Shown one piece after another: positions 17,171 to 25,864 of a DNA stretch of 64,000 nt. The notes beneath the pieces are model-generated. The model made no database searches, was not told where the DNA came from, and saw nothing but the letters and a program-made list of their open reading frames with translations. Origin of the DNA: Bacteroidales bacterium UBA3843 (GTDB lineage: Bacteria > Bacteroidota > Bacteroidia > Bacteroidales > Paludibacteraceae). The DNA is taken from contig DGHR01000007.1 of the NCBI GenBank assembly GCA_002392745.1, positions 35,808-99,807 of the forward strand, written 5' to 3'. The position numbers were made by a program, and so were the translations under genes. Numbering within the stretch: position 1 is the first letter of the stretch; each line of letters opens with the position of its first letter.

Positions 17171-20100
17171 TAGAGAGCCAGTTTATAGAAACCTATTTCC
17201 GTGGAGACGATATAAATACCGGGCGTGAGAGCAAAAGCGGCTTCGGTGTTTGCCGTGAGTGCCGCTTTGGTAATGAGTGTTCCGTCCACGGTATAGATAG
17301 CTACCGGCGTGTCGGCTGTAGCCTCCAGATAGAGCAAAGCTCCGTCGTATCGGCATGCCAGCGAATGGTCGTCCGCAGTGGATGGCAGTCCGGTGGCAAT
17401 CTCGGCGCTTTGGTCGTTCGTGGCTCCCATACGGACATAGCGGGCAGTGGTAGTCGGGTCGGCTACTACGTAGCATTCGAAGGGGTAGAGGGTGTTGCCA
17501 CCGCTCTTCTCAAACCAAAGTCCGTCGTAGGAAATCATATACGCCTGTCCGAGGTTTTGCGGCCACATCGTGGTGTTTCCGAAATAGCGGAAGCCGTTGG
17601 CGGAACCGCTCTTCGTCCAACTCGTCTTGTCGGCAACCGTCTGGTATCCCTTGCCGTAGAACATGACATACTTGTCGTCGTAATAGCCTCCGACATCCGG
17701 CATCATCATGATATACGGCACGTCTTTTTGCGGTCGTTCGACTCCCGTCGGCACGTTGGACCAGTTGGGTTTGAAGCCGTCTCTGTCCACCGCTTCTCCG
17801 AAAGTGCGGAGCCAATATCCGGCGCTCTCGTCGGCGTGTTGCGGTCCGAGGTCGTATTCCATGCCGTCGTCCGGGTCATAGACGCGCACGGCTGAACATT
17901 CGAAAGGCAGGATGAGTGTCTCCCACGCCCCCGGATGGAACTTGCGGCGGTAGATAATAGGCTGCGGAATGTGTCCTCCGGCAAACGAGGTGAGGGCCGA
18001 AGCGTCGGGTGCGTCGTCGTGGTGGTAAATCTCGAAATAATACGGTGCACACCCCTGACGGATGTAGTAATACATGGGGTCGGTTACCGAGAATTTGCCG
18101 GCATAAGGGAACTTAACGGACCAACGGATACATGCGCCCATCGTGAAATCCGCTACCAAATCATTCGTGGGATAGTTCTCGGCTTTATCGCCCTGGTTGA
18201 TAGTCAGGGTGTAGTATTTATTTCCGTTCGCGTCTTGTCGTCCATCTTCGACCATCGTTTTTTCCAGAATTATTCCCGTCATACTCTCTTCGGCGAAGAG
18301 TTGGAAGACAGGCGCCACCGAACCGGTGCGTTTTTTCCAGTCGTTGGATTTGGCGGTGACCACCAGTTGGGTTGCCGTGGGCGTGTAGATGCTTACTTCG
18401 TACCCCATCTGGAAGGCTGAAGCCCCCGGATAGTCGGGCGGGAGTACACCTGCAGGCGGAGCACCCACTTTCTCGCAGAGGTTGTCGTCCGCGTTTTTCC
18501 AATCCCAGCTCCATGTGAGCAAGTCGAAAGTGAGGACGGCGTTGGAGTAGTCCTTGTCAAAGGTCAGGTCGTAGTCGGTGATATAATCCCACTTGTCATA
18601 AGTGCCGGTAGAGTTGTCGTCGCACATGTAATGATGGCGCACCACTATGCGGTATTTCTGACCTTTGGTCATGGCTCCTTTCCATCGCGCGGAGATGGCG
18701 TTCTCCCATGTCATCTTGCGTGCGTTGGTCAGGTTCCATACGCTGCCGTCGTTCACCGCCGGACCGACGATATAAACCTCGTCGAGCGAGGAGATGTGTT
18801 TATCCACTGCTTTAGCAGTGAAGACCGCCACATCGGCACCCTCGGCGCTGTAGATATTGCAGACGGGATCCCATGTGCCGCTTTTGGTCAGTTTGTATTT
18901 GGCGCCGGCGGGTATATTGTCCTTGATGAGGATATAACGGTCGTGGTCGGCGTTGTGGAATTGGAACCGCCAATCCTCGTTCGCGGCGTCCCAACTGTTG
19001 AACGTTCCGCTCAGGTAGAGGCCGTCGCCGTCGTCGCATGTCGTCTTGAACGATATCACCTCATCGTTGGTCGATAGGTTGCCGTCGTTGTCGATGGCGC
19101 GGATGGTCAGGGTGTAGTCGCTGCAAGGAATCAGGTTGATGATGTCGAAATAGCCGTGGATATTCTCGAAGAACGTGATTTGGTAGAAGCGGTAGGTCTC
19201 GCCCATCGGCGTCTCCAGTTCGCAGTAGTACACCATCTCGTCGAACGGCGTGTTGTCGTCAATCGCTCCGACCTGAATCTCGGCCTTTCGAGCATAGATA
19301 GCTTCGGCTTTGCCGTAGGTCATGACGGGCGTACCGGTCGAAGAGACGCACGCGGCCGTCACAGCCGCTTCGTCGGCATACCATTGTTGCATCTCGTAGT
19401 TGAAATAGCCGTCGGGCGTCACCGTCAGGTTGCGCGTCTTGGGTTTGCCGCTGCCGGCAGAGAAAATGCAGTTGGCGAAACTGCCGGAGAGGTGGTATTT
19501 GTACACGGGATAGCCGCAGAGTGTCGTGCCCGTGTTGGTCATCGCAACGCCCGGGTAGGCGCCGTTGTTCGAACTGCCGCTCCATGCATAGCAATAGACA
19601 TTTTCCCATCCCTCGGTGTTGACAAAATAGACGTCGGAAGGAACGCTGAATGTGATAGAATAAGTGCCTGTGCTGTTGTTATTGTACCAGAAGTTGTCGT
19701 AGCAATCGCCGGATGTGTTTGCACTTCCGGTCAGTTTGGCGTAAATCTTGATGGTATAATTGCCGGCACCGGTAGTTTTTGAGTAAAAATCAATTGCTGT
19801 ATTGGAAGTCATCGTGTTGTTACTTCCTCCGCTCCAACTTCCCCACGTAGAGGGACTGTAACTACCTTGGTCAATCTTTGTTGTTCCCTTGTATAATTCC
19901 CACCATATGGTAGAAGAACAGATGTTTCCGGAGCCGCTTGTGCGCCAGAATTTGACGGTTGTTTTAGTCAACTTCAAGGTTGAATTGACCGCACCTAAGT
20001 CTCCGCCGGAAGCAATACCGCTATAGTTGATAGTGGTAGTGGGTGCCGTGGCATCCTTTGTCCAATTGAAAATAAGGCCTCCGTCTTTCCACCAACCGGC

Positions 20101-20220
20101 ATTCGTTCCCTGCTGATTATAGTCGCCGGCAACACTGCTATTTATTCCTGTGAGAAGGAAAAAAATACAAGCAAAATTAAAACGAAGAAAATATGATAAT
20201 TGTGCAATGGTCTTCTTCAT
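17170..20220 (-). CDS. Large secreted protein with CBM26-like and SusE/F-like modules and T9SS-like C-terminus
   Basis: Protein of 1016 aa. Start at 20220 (MKKTIAQLSYFLRF); the signal peptide ends near GINSSVAG. Residues about 195-285 resemble a CBM26 starch-binding module (VYFVNTEGWENVYCYAW, then AYPGVAMT). Residues about 400-480 resemble SusE/SusF starch-binding folds (LYLSGTFNSWDAANEDW). The last 70 residues (LLYLEATADTPVAIYTVDGT, then LTPGIYIVSTEIGFYKLAL) fit a T9SS type A sorting domain, predicting export across the outer membrane. No catalytic domain is evident, so it is probably a glycan-binding surface protein. First gene of a four-gene unit with its own promoter at 20264. Confidence 0.82.
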   Translation of the reverse strand: MKKTIAQLSYFLRFNFACIFFLLTGINSSVAGDYNQQGTNAGWWKDGGLIFNWTKDATAPTTTINYSGIASGGDLGAVNSTLKLTKTTVKFWRTSGSGNICSSTIWWELYKGTTKIDQGSYSPSTWGSWSGGSNNTMTSNTAIDFYSKTTGAGNYTIKIYAKLTGSANTSGDCYDNFWYNNNSTGTYSITFSVPSDVYFVNTEGWENVYCYAWSGSSNNGAYPGVAMTNTGTTLCGYPVYKYHLSGSFANCIFSAGSGKPKTRNLTVTPDGYFNYEMQQWYADEAAVTAACVSSTGTPVMTYGKAEAIYARKAEIQVGAIDDNTPFDEMVYYCELETPMGETYRFYQITFFENIHGYFDIINLIPCSDYTLTIRAIDNDGNLSTNDEVISFKTTCDDGDGLYLSGTFNSWDAANEDWRFQFHNADHDRYILIKDNIPAGAKYKLTKSGTWDPVCNIYSAEGADVAVFTAKAVDKHISSLDEVYIVGPAVNDGSVWNLTNARKMTWENAISARWKGAMTKGQKYRIVVRHHYMCDDNSTGTYDKWDYITDYDLTFDKDYSNAVLTFDLLTWSWDWKNADDNLCEKVGAPPAGVLPPDYPGASAFQMGYEVSIYTPTATQLVVTAKSNDWKKRTGSVAPVFQLFAEESMTGIILEKTMVEDGRQDANGNKYYTLTINQGDKAENYPTNDLVADFTMGACIRWSVKFPYAGKFSVTDPMYYYIRQGCAPYYFEIYHHDDAPDASALTSFAGGHIPQPIIYRRKFHPGAWETLILPFECSAVRVYDPDDGMEYDLGPQHADESAGYWLRTFGEAVDRDGFKPNWSNVPTGVERPQKDVPYIMMMPDVGGYYDDKYVMFYGKGYQTVADKTSWTKSGSANGFRYFGNTTMWPQNLGQAYMISYDGLWFEKSGGNTLYPFECYVVADPTTTARYVRMGATNDQSAEIATGLPSTADDHSLACRYDGALLYLEATADTPVAIYTVDGTLITKAALTANTEAAFALTPGIYIVSTEIGFYKLAL

Positions 20221-20263
20221 GGTGCGTTTAAGGTGTTTTTTGTTATACAACAAAATATCGGGA

Positions 20264-20294
20264 CAAAGATAAAAAAAAGTTACTAAACACGCAA
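20264..20294 (-). promoter_or_regulatory. Promoter of the four-gene secreted-protein unit
   Basis: Minus strand: TTG (20294-20292), a 20-bp spacer and TATCTTTG (20271-20264), 43 bp before the 1016-aa ORF start. No comparable promoter is seen before the three downstream genes. Confidence 0.82.
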
Positions 20295-20503
20295 ATTTTT
20301 TTTACAAAAAAGTCATATTTTTCTACATTTTTTATCAAAAATACATAAAAATGAGATATTTCATGTTTTGTTCGCGTGTGAAAATATGTGCATGGTAATG
20401 TTGAAAACGGCAGTTCTATGGACGCAGTCAGCGGGACTCCCGTTTCCGGAAATCCCGCTGATAGGAATATTCTGTTTTGTTCTCCGAAGAGTGTTTTGCC
20501 CGA
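20295..20503. other. Gap between glgP and the secreted-protein promoter
   Basis: A/T-rich DNA without a credible ORF. An inverted repeat, TCAGCGGGA (20428-20436) with TCCCGCTGA (20453-20461), lies 43 bp after the glgP stop and may be its terminator, but no T-run follows it on the minus strand. Confidence 0.4.
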
Positions 20504-23059
20504 TTAAATCCAGCGAACGTAGCAGAAGTCCATGCGGTGAGGCAGCAACTCGTTCTGCGGATACATACGCAGACCGAACTTCATACCTCCGGCATAGTCC
20601 AGCTGATAAACAGCCTCGAAGAAGAGGTGGCTGCCTTCGCTCTTGACCAGTTTCAACGGCTCTACTTCGTAGAGTTTGTCGTTGTTGTGGGTCGATGTGC
20701 GGATGGCTACCAATTCAACGCCGATGCCCTTGTCGTTCAAACCGTGGGTGTCCAGTTCTACCTGTATCTGAACCTTGTCGCCTACATTGAGGTTTTGCAG
20801 GTTTTCTGATTTGTAAACCACCTCTATCTCGTCCCAATGCTCTACTATGTTCTCTTTCCAGGCGGCAATCTCCTTGGCGGTCTTGTAGTTGTCCGCCATG
20901 AGCAGTTTGTGACGCTTGGCCAGTTTGAAATAGAACTTGTCGAAATAGTCATCGATCATGCGCTTCATGGTGAAACGCGGAGTGATTTTGGTTACCGAGT
21001 TCTTGATATACTGAATCCAATCGGGGCTGTAACCCTTGCTGTTCTTGGCGTAATAGAGCGGGATAATCTCGTTCTCCAGCATCGTGTAGATAGTAGCAGC
21101 ATCCAGCTGATCCTGGTGAGCCTGGTTCTCGTAGGTGCGTTTCTCGGTCAGCGCCCAGCCTGCGCCCTCTACGTAACCTTCGTACCACCATCCGTCCTTG
21201 ACGGAGAAGTTGAGTACGCCGTTCATCTGGGCTTTCTCACCGGATGTCCCGGAAGCCTCCAACGGACGGGTAGGGGTGTTCAACCAGATATCCACACCCG
21301 ATACCAGACGTTTAGCGAGGCGCATATCATAGTTCTCCAGGAAGATGATCTTACCCAGGAACTGCGGCATACGGCTGATCTCGATGATACGTTTGATCAG
21401 ACCCTGACCACCGCCATCTGCCGGGTGAGCCTTTCCGGTGAAGAGGAACTGAACCGGATAGTTCGGGTTGTTAACCAACTTATCCAGACGCTCCAGATCG
21501 GTGAAGAGCAGGTGGGCACGTTTGTACGTAGCGAAACGGCGGCCGAAACCGATGATCAGGTTGTTCGGGTTCATCTCGTTCAGCGCGCGGACGATACGAG
21601 CCGGATCACCCTGAGTCTTCATCCAGTCCTCACGGAATTTCTCCTTGATATAGTCCATCATCTTGCGCTTCAAGCTCATGCGGGTGTTCCATATTACCTC
21701 GTCGGGAATGTCGTTGTACGGCTTCCACATCTCGAGGTTCGATTGGTCGCTCATCCAGCCTTTCGGCAGGTATTTCTGGTAAATATCTTTCCATTCATGA
21801 GCTGCCCAAGTAGGCATATGTACACCGTTGGTCACATAGTCCACGTGCAACTCCTCGGGGAAATAACCCGGCCATACGGGGCTGAACATCTTCTTCGAAA
21901 CCTCGCCGTGGAGCCAGCTCACACCGTTGGCCTCCTGGCAGGTGTTCAGCGCGAACACACTCATGGAGAACTTCTCGGTGTTGTCGTCCGGATTGACGCG
22001 GCCCATACCAATCAGGTCGTGCCACTCGATTCCCAGTTTGCCGGCATATTCGTTCATGTATTTATAGAACAAGCCTTCCTCGAAATAGTCGTGACCTGCA
22101 GGCACCGGAGTGTGGCAGGTGTAGAGACCGCTGGCGCGGACTACTTCTTTGGCCTGGTTGAAGGTCAAGCCTTCTTCCTGTACCAAATCCACGAGACGCT
22201 GCAGACCCATCAGGGCGGCGTGACCCTCGTTGCAGTGGTAAACATCCTTCTTGATACCCAGTTTCTTCAGCGCCAGCATACCGCCGATACCTAACAGGAT
22301 TTCCTGTTTGATACGGTTCTCCCAGTCGCCGCCGTAGAGTTGGTGGGTAATCTGACGGTCCCACTCGCTGTTCAGTTCGTTGTCGGTATCCAGCAGGTAC
22401 AGGTCCATGCGGCCTACAGCTACACGCCAGAGGTACGCCTTCACGGTGCGGCCCGGGTAAGGCACCTCGACCACCATGTTCGAACCGTCTTTCTCCTTCA
22501 TCTGCGTGATAGGCAGGTTGCTGAAGTTCTGTGCCTCATAGTTGGCTATCTGCTGACCCTCAGGACTCAGAGTCTGGGTGAAATAACCGTAGCGGTAGAG
22601 GAAACCGATAGCCGTCATGTCCACGTTGCAATCCGAAGCCTCTTTGATATAGTCGCCGGCCAGAATACCCAGACCGCCCGAATAAATTTTCAGCACGTGA
22701 GTCAGACCGTACTCCATCGAGAAATACGCGATGGTCGGTTTCTTCTTATCCTTCGGAGCATCCATGTAAGCGCGGAACTCGTCATATACATCGTTCAGAC
22801 GCTTCATGAATTTCTCGTCCTTCGACAGCTCTACCATGCGGTCGTAGCTGATGATATTCAGCAGCACGATAGGATTGGAGTTGGCGCGATGCCATGCGTC
22901 GTTGTCAATGTAACGGAACAGGTCTTTTGCACCCGCATTCCACGTCCACCAGAGGTTGTACGCGATCTCCTGCAGTTTGCTCAAGTCGGCGGGAAGCGTT
23001 GCGTGAATATTGCATTCTTTCCACGCCGGCTGGTTTACATTACTTACTTTGATTAGCAT
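20504..23059 (-). CDS. glgP: Alpha-glucan (glycogen/maltodextrin) phosphorylase
   Basis: GT35-family phosphorylase of 851 aa that releases glucose-1-phosphate from alpha-1,4-glucans. It is the TIGR02094-type long bacterial/archaeal form: NLWWTWNAGAKDLF near the N-terminus, the AYFSMEYGLTHVLKIYSGGLGILAGD block, and the PLP-proximal region LEASGTSGEKAQMNGVLNFS. Length is normal. It stands alone behind its own promoter, divergent from the RNase R gene, but belongs functionally with the debranching enzyme, GT4 and GH57 genes about 10 kb away. Confidence 0.96.
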   Translation of the reverse strand: MLIKVSNVNQPAWKECNIHATLPADLSKLQEIAYNLWWTWNAGAKDLFRYIDNDAWHRANSNPIVLLNIISYDRMVELSKDEKFMKRLNDVYDEFRAYMDAPKDKKKPTIAYFSMEYGLTHVLKIYSGGLGILAGDYIKEASDCNVDMTAIGFLYRYGYFTQTLSPEGQQIANYEAQNFSNLPITQMKEKDGSNMVVEVPYPGRTVKAYLWRVAVGRMDLYLLDTDNELNSEWDRQITHQLYGGDWENRIKQEILLGIGGMLALKKLGIKKDVYHCNEGHAALMGLQRLVDLVQEEGLTFNQAKEVVRASGLYTCHTPVPAGHDYFEEGLFYKYMNEYAGKLGIEWHDLIGMGRVNPDDNTEKFSMSVFALNTCQEANGVSWLHGEVSKKMFSPVWPGYFPEELHVDYVTNGVHMPTWAAHEWKDIYQKYLPKGWMSDQSNLEMWKPYNDIPDEVIWNTRMSLKRKMMDYIKEKFREDWMKTQGDPARIVRALNEMNPNNLIIGFGRRFATYKRAHLLFTDLERLDKLVNNPNYPVQFLFTGKAHPADGGGQGLIKRIIEISRMPQFLGKIIFLENYDMRLAKRLVSGVDIWLNTPTRPLEASGTSGEKAQMNGVLNFSVKDGWWYEGYVEGAGWALTEKRTYENQAHQDQLDAATIYTMLENEIIPLYYAKNSKGYSPDWIQYIKNSVTKITPRFTMKRMIDDYFDKFYFKLAKRHKLLMADNYKTAKEIAAWKENIVEHWDEIEVVYKSENLQNLNVGDKVQIQVELDTHGLNDKGIGVELVAIRTSTHNNDKLYEVEPLKLVKSEGSHLFFEAVYQLDYAGGMKFGLRMYPQNELLPHRMDFCYVRWI

Positions 23060-23101
23060 GTTATAGTATAGTTTTTATATGATTATTCACAAAACAGGGC
23101 G

Positions 23102-23132
23102 CAAAATTACTCAAAATTTTTGAGATATGCAA
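23102..23132 (-). promoter_or_regulatory. glgP promoter
   Basis: Minus strand: TTG (23132-23130), a 20-bp spacer and TAATTTTG (23109-23102), 43 bp before the glgP ATG. It overlaps the divergent RNase R promoter. Confidence 0.8.
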
Positions 23133-23149
23133 GATTTTTTGTAATTTTG
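23120..23149 (+). promoter_or_regulatory. RNase R gene promoter
   Basis: TTG (23120-23122), a 19-bp spacer and TAATTTTG (23142-23149), about 42 bp before the ATG at 23191. This position excludes a longer N-terminus for the RNase unless transcription starts elsewhere. Confidence 0.75.
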
Positions 23150-23190
23150 CAGACGATTATTAAAAAAATGCCCAATTCAATTAGCAAACA

Positions 23191-24747
23191 ATGATTGATT
23201 CCCAAGAGATACTCCGCCGGCGCGATATGCGCAATGTGTTCACATTTACTATCGACCCTGCCGATGCCAAGGATTTTGACGATGCCCTTTCGCTCGAATA
23301 TCTTACAGACGAAACCAATCCTACAGCGCAGCGGTCCTACAGCAAAGCGGTCCTACAGCAAAGCGGTCCTACAGCGCAGCGGTCTTACAGCGAAGCGGTC
23401 CTTTACCAAATCGGTGTCCACATAGCCGACGTGTCGTATTACGTCAAGCCGCGCTCCAAGGTGGACGACGATGCATATCGCCGCGGAACAAGCGTCTATC
23501 TGGTGGACCGCGTGCTGCCGATGTTGCCTGAACAACTGTGCAACGACCTCTGTTCGCTCCGTCCCGGCGAGGACAAACTGTGTATGTCCGTTATCTTTAC
23601 GATGGATAGCGACGCGCACGTACTGAAGCACAAAATCTGCCGCACGGTGATCCGTTCCGACGCAAGGCTCGATTATACTGAAGCACAGCAGATTATAAAA
23701 ACTTTATCGGAGGCGGATAGGAGGCGGATAGGAGGCGGATTGGAGGCAACTCGGACTCAAATGAACGCAATCGACACGCTCAACCGGCTTGCGCTGAAAC
23801 TCCGCGCCGCGCGGATGGCTGCCGGAGCGATGGATATAGAGCAGCAGGAGATGCGCTTCCGCCTTGACGAAAAAGGACATCCCGTAGAGATTTATTTCGA
23901 AGAGCCCAACGAGGCGCACCATCTCATTGAGGAGTTTATGCTGCTGGCCAACCGTACCGTAGCGCGCGATGTGGCGGACCTGAAGAGCAGCCGCCGTGCG
24001 AACACGGCGCCGCCTTTCGTTTATCGCGTACACGACAAACCTAATGAAGACAAACTGGCAGACCTGGAGCAGTTCCGCAAACGGATGGGCGACCGCATAC
24101 AACCGCAAGTGCTTGATATGCTGGCGATTAGAGCGCAGGCGAAAGCCGTCTATTCCACGCACAACATCGGTCATTACGGACTCGCTTTTACCCATTATAC
24201 CCACTTCACTTCGCCCATCCGGCGCTATCCGGACCTGATGGTACACCGGCTCGTGGACAAATATATCCTGACCGGGAAACCCGCTACCTGGACACAGGAG
24301 GAACTGGAAGATATCTGCCGCCACTGCTCCGAATGCGAACAGGAGGCGCAGCAGGCGGAACGCGAGTCCGTCAAGATGTTCCAGGCTATGTGGATGGCGG
24401 ACCGCATCGGAGAAATCATGCCCGGACACATCAGCGGTGTGACTGATTTCGGACTCTTTGTACAACTCGACGACAGCCGGTGCGAAGGACTGGTCCATAT
24501 ATCCTCCCTCCCGCAGAACGGATATTGGCTCCACGACGAGCAAAACTACCGATTGGTCGCAGAAACAAAAAAATCCCCCTCGCAGCAGGGTGGGGATAAG
24601 ACCCGGCTTTCCTTTACGCTCGGCGACCCCGTGCTGGTGCGCGTCGTCAGGGCGGATGTCAACAAGGCGCAGATTGATTTCGAACTGGTAAACGAAGACC
24701 GTGACGATCGGACGGAAATACGGCGAAAAAGAGGTAAAAAACAATAA
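23191..24747 (+). CDS. Short RNase R/RNase II family exoribonuclease with repeat-encoded insertions
   Basis: 3'-5' exoribonuclease of 518 aa. The RNB domain starts almost at once: FTIDPADAKDFDDALS holds the four metal-binding Asp positions, followed by GVHIADVSYYV and HYTHFTSPIRRYPDLMVHR. A C-terminal S1 domain (MPGHISGVTDFGLFVQLDD) and a basic tail follow. The N-terminal helix-turn-helix and cold-shock domains of normal RNase R (over 700 aa) are missing; the promoter at 23120-23149 implies this is the true start. Residues about 43-75 (PTAQRSYSKAVLQQSG, repeated) come from five 16-bp repeat units, replacing a short loop between two core strands. A second repeat (ADRRRIGGGLEATR, near 173) comes from an 11-bp array. 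Activity should persist because both sit in surface loops, which is inference. Confidence 0.9.
   Translation: MIDSQEILRRRDMRNVFTFTIDPADAKDFDDALSLEYLTDETNPTAQRSYSKAVLQQSGPTAQRSYSEAVLYQIGVHIADVSYYVKPRSKVDDDAYRRGTSVYLVDRVLPMLPEQLCNDLCSLRPGEDKLCMSVIFTMDSDAHVLKHKICRTVIRSDARLDYTEAQQIIKTLSEADRRRIGGGLEATRTQMNAIDTLNRLALKLRAARMAAGAMDIEQQEMRFRLDEKGHPVEIYFEEPNEAHHLIEEFMLLANRTVARDVADLKSSRRANTAPPFVYRVHDKPNEDKLADLEQFRKRMGDRIQPQVLDMLAIRAQAKAVYSTHNIGHYGLAFTHYTHFTSPIRRYPDLMVHRLVDKYILTGKPATWTQEELEDICRHCSECEQEAQQAERESVKMFQAMWMADRIGEIMPGHISGVTDFGLFVQLDDSRCEGLVHISSLPQNGYWLHDEQNYRLVAETKKSPSQQGGDKTRLSFTLGDPVLVRVVRADVNKAQIDFELVNEDRDDRTEIRRKRGKKQ
23319..23398 (+). repeat. 16-bp tandem array in the RNase R gene, five units
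   Basis: Five contiguous 16-bp units: TCCTACAGCGCAGCGG, TCCTACAGCAAAGCGG twice, TCCTACAGCGCAGCGG and TCTTACAGCGAAGCGG. Because 16 is not a multiple of 3, three units together give a 16-residue protein repeat. Confidence 0.92.
23709..23752 (+). repeat. 11-bp tandem array in the RNase R gene (GGAGGCGGATA)
   Basis: Units GGAGGCGGATA, GGAGGCGGATA, GGAGGCGGATT and a decayed GGAGGCAACTC. Three units equal 33 bp, so 11 residues are added without a frame change. Confidence 0.8.
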
Positions 24748-24771
24748 ATTAGACACAAAAATAACTGATAA

Positions 24772-24803
24772 TTTGCATAATTGCAAAAAAAGCAGTACTT
24801 TTG
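24772..24803 (+). promoter_or_regulatory. Promoter placed almost at the start codon of the 243-aa protein
   Basis: TTTG (24772-24775), a 20-bp spacer and TACTTTTG (24796-24803). The ATG at 24812 begins only 8 bp after the -7 box, predicting a leaderless or nearly leaderless mRNA. Confidence 0.7.
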
Positions 24804-24811
24804 TACCTGGT

Positions 24812-25543
24812 ATGAAAAAATATATCTGTTCTATATGGCTGATGCTGGTGTGTGCCTTATGCGCGCACGCGGAAACATTATTATTGCGTACAGGCGCACG
24901 CGTGAAAGGCGAGATTGTCCTCCGCAATGACGACGTGGTTATTCTCCGTGATGCCTCCGGCGCACGTTTCCAGTATCCCATGACAGATATATTGGAGATT
25001 ATCGCCGATGAAGCGGTCCAGGAGGAAAAACCGGTTGAGGAAGAGGCTATCCAAACCTCCAAACGCGTGTCTATCCTGATTGAAATCAGCGGTGGAGGGG
25101 CGTTTGTCCCCAATCAGCAGGCGGGCGGTGCTGTCAGTGCCGACTTGCTGGTAGGCTCGCATCATCTGGCGGACCGGCATATCTTCGTCGGCGCAGGAGT
25201 CGGTTACCACGGCTTGTTCATCGGAGAGGAGAAATACAATTTCCTGCCGATTCAGGTGGCGCTGCGGATGCCGCTGATGGAGCAGAAGCATGCGCCTGTG
25301 TTTGGCGTGGCGGCCGGCTACGGCATCGCGCTTAGCAAGGATTACCGCGGAGGTATATACGCAGATGTCGATTTCGGCTACCGCTATCAAATCAACGAGA
25401 AGTCCGCGATGGCGCTGGTGCTCTTCGCGCAGTTCCAACAGGCCAAACTGACCGTTTCCGAACTGATAGACGGCATCGAATATTCGCATACGGCCGGACG
25501 TAGTCTCGTCTCCACAGGTCTAAAACTCGGTTTTTATTTCTAA
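24812..25543 (+). CDS. Predicted outer-membrane beta-barrel protein
   Basis: Protein of 243 aa. The start MKKYICSIWLMLVCALCAHAE gives a clear signal peptide. Residues about 22-62 (LLLRTGARVKGEIVLRNDDVVILRD) form a small beta domain seen at the front of other Bacteroidota envelope proteins. The rest, from KRVSILIEISGGGAFVPN to the terminal aromatic residues LGFYF, has alternating hydrophobic strands and a C-terminal Phe, as expected for a barrel. Thirteen bp separate it from the ribbon-helix-helix-like gene. No specific function can be given. Confidence 0.75.
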   Translation: MKKYICSIWLMLVCALCAHAETLLLRTGARVKGEIVLRNDDVVILRDASGARFQYPMTDILEIIADEAVQEEKPVEEEAIQTSKRVSILIEISGGGAFVPNQQAGGAVSADLLVGSHHLADRHIFVGAGVGYHGLFIGEEKYNFLPIQVALRMPLMEQKHAPVFGVAAGYGIALSKDYRGGIYADVDFGYRYQINEKSAMALVLFAQFQQAKLTVSELIDGIEYSHTAGRSLVSTGLKLGFYF

Positions 25544-25556
25544 TTCACCATTCTCC

Positions 25557-25760
25557 ATGACTCCCACTCCGGCTAACAGAAAACGCAAGCAGCCCCGCGA
25601 ACACCGCGTGTCCATCCTGCTCAACGAGCAGGAACAACGGGCGCTGGAACGCTTCTGCGAGAAATACGGAGTGTCCAATCGAAGCCGCCTGATTCGCGAG
25701 ACACTCATGCGCGCCATACTCAACCGTCTGGAGAATGACCAGCCTACCTTGTTCGACTGA
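25557..25760 (+). CDS. Small ribbon-helix-helix-like protein
   Basis: Protein of 67 aa. A basic N-terminal tail (ANRKRKQPREH) precedes RVSILLNEQEQRALERFCEKYGVSNRSRLIRETL, which fits one beta-strand and two helices of the Arc/MetJ type. The fold suggests DNA binding, perhaps as an antitoxin-like or autoregulatory protein, but no partner toxin is adjacent. It follows the envelope protein by 13 bp, so it is probably co-transcribed. The start codon lies inside a short CATTCTCC-type run. Confidence 0.65.
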   Translation: MTPTPANRKRKQPREHRVSILLNEQEQRALERFCEKYGVSNRSRLIRETLMRAILNRLENDQPTLFD

Positions 25761-25810
25761 TATTCCCTCTCCCCGTACTCTTCGCTTATTACAGTTGATA
25801 TATAAAATAA

Positions 25811-25836
25811 AAGCGCCTCCCCGTCGGGAGGCGCTT
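25811..25836. terminator. Convergent terminator between the 67-aa protein gene and rpoD
   Basis: AAGCGCCTCCC pairs with GGGAGGCGCTT around the loop CGTC, a perfect 11-bp stem. A T-rich tail lies on the minus-strand side (TTATTTTAT), suiting rpoD best; the plus side has a weaker TTTCTTCT. Confidence 0.85.
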
Positions 25837-25864
25837 GCCATTTCTTCTCACCTGTTCGTGATTA

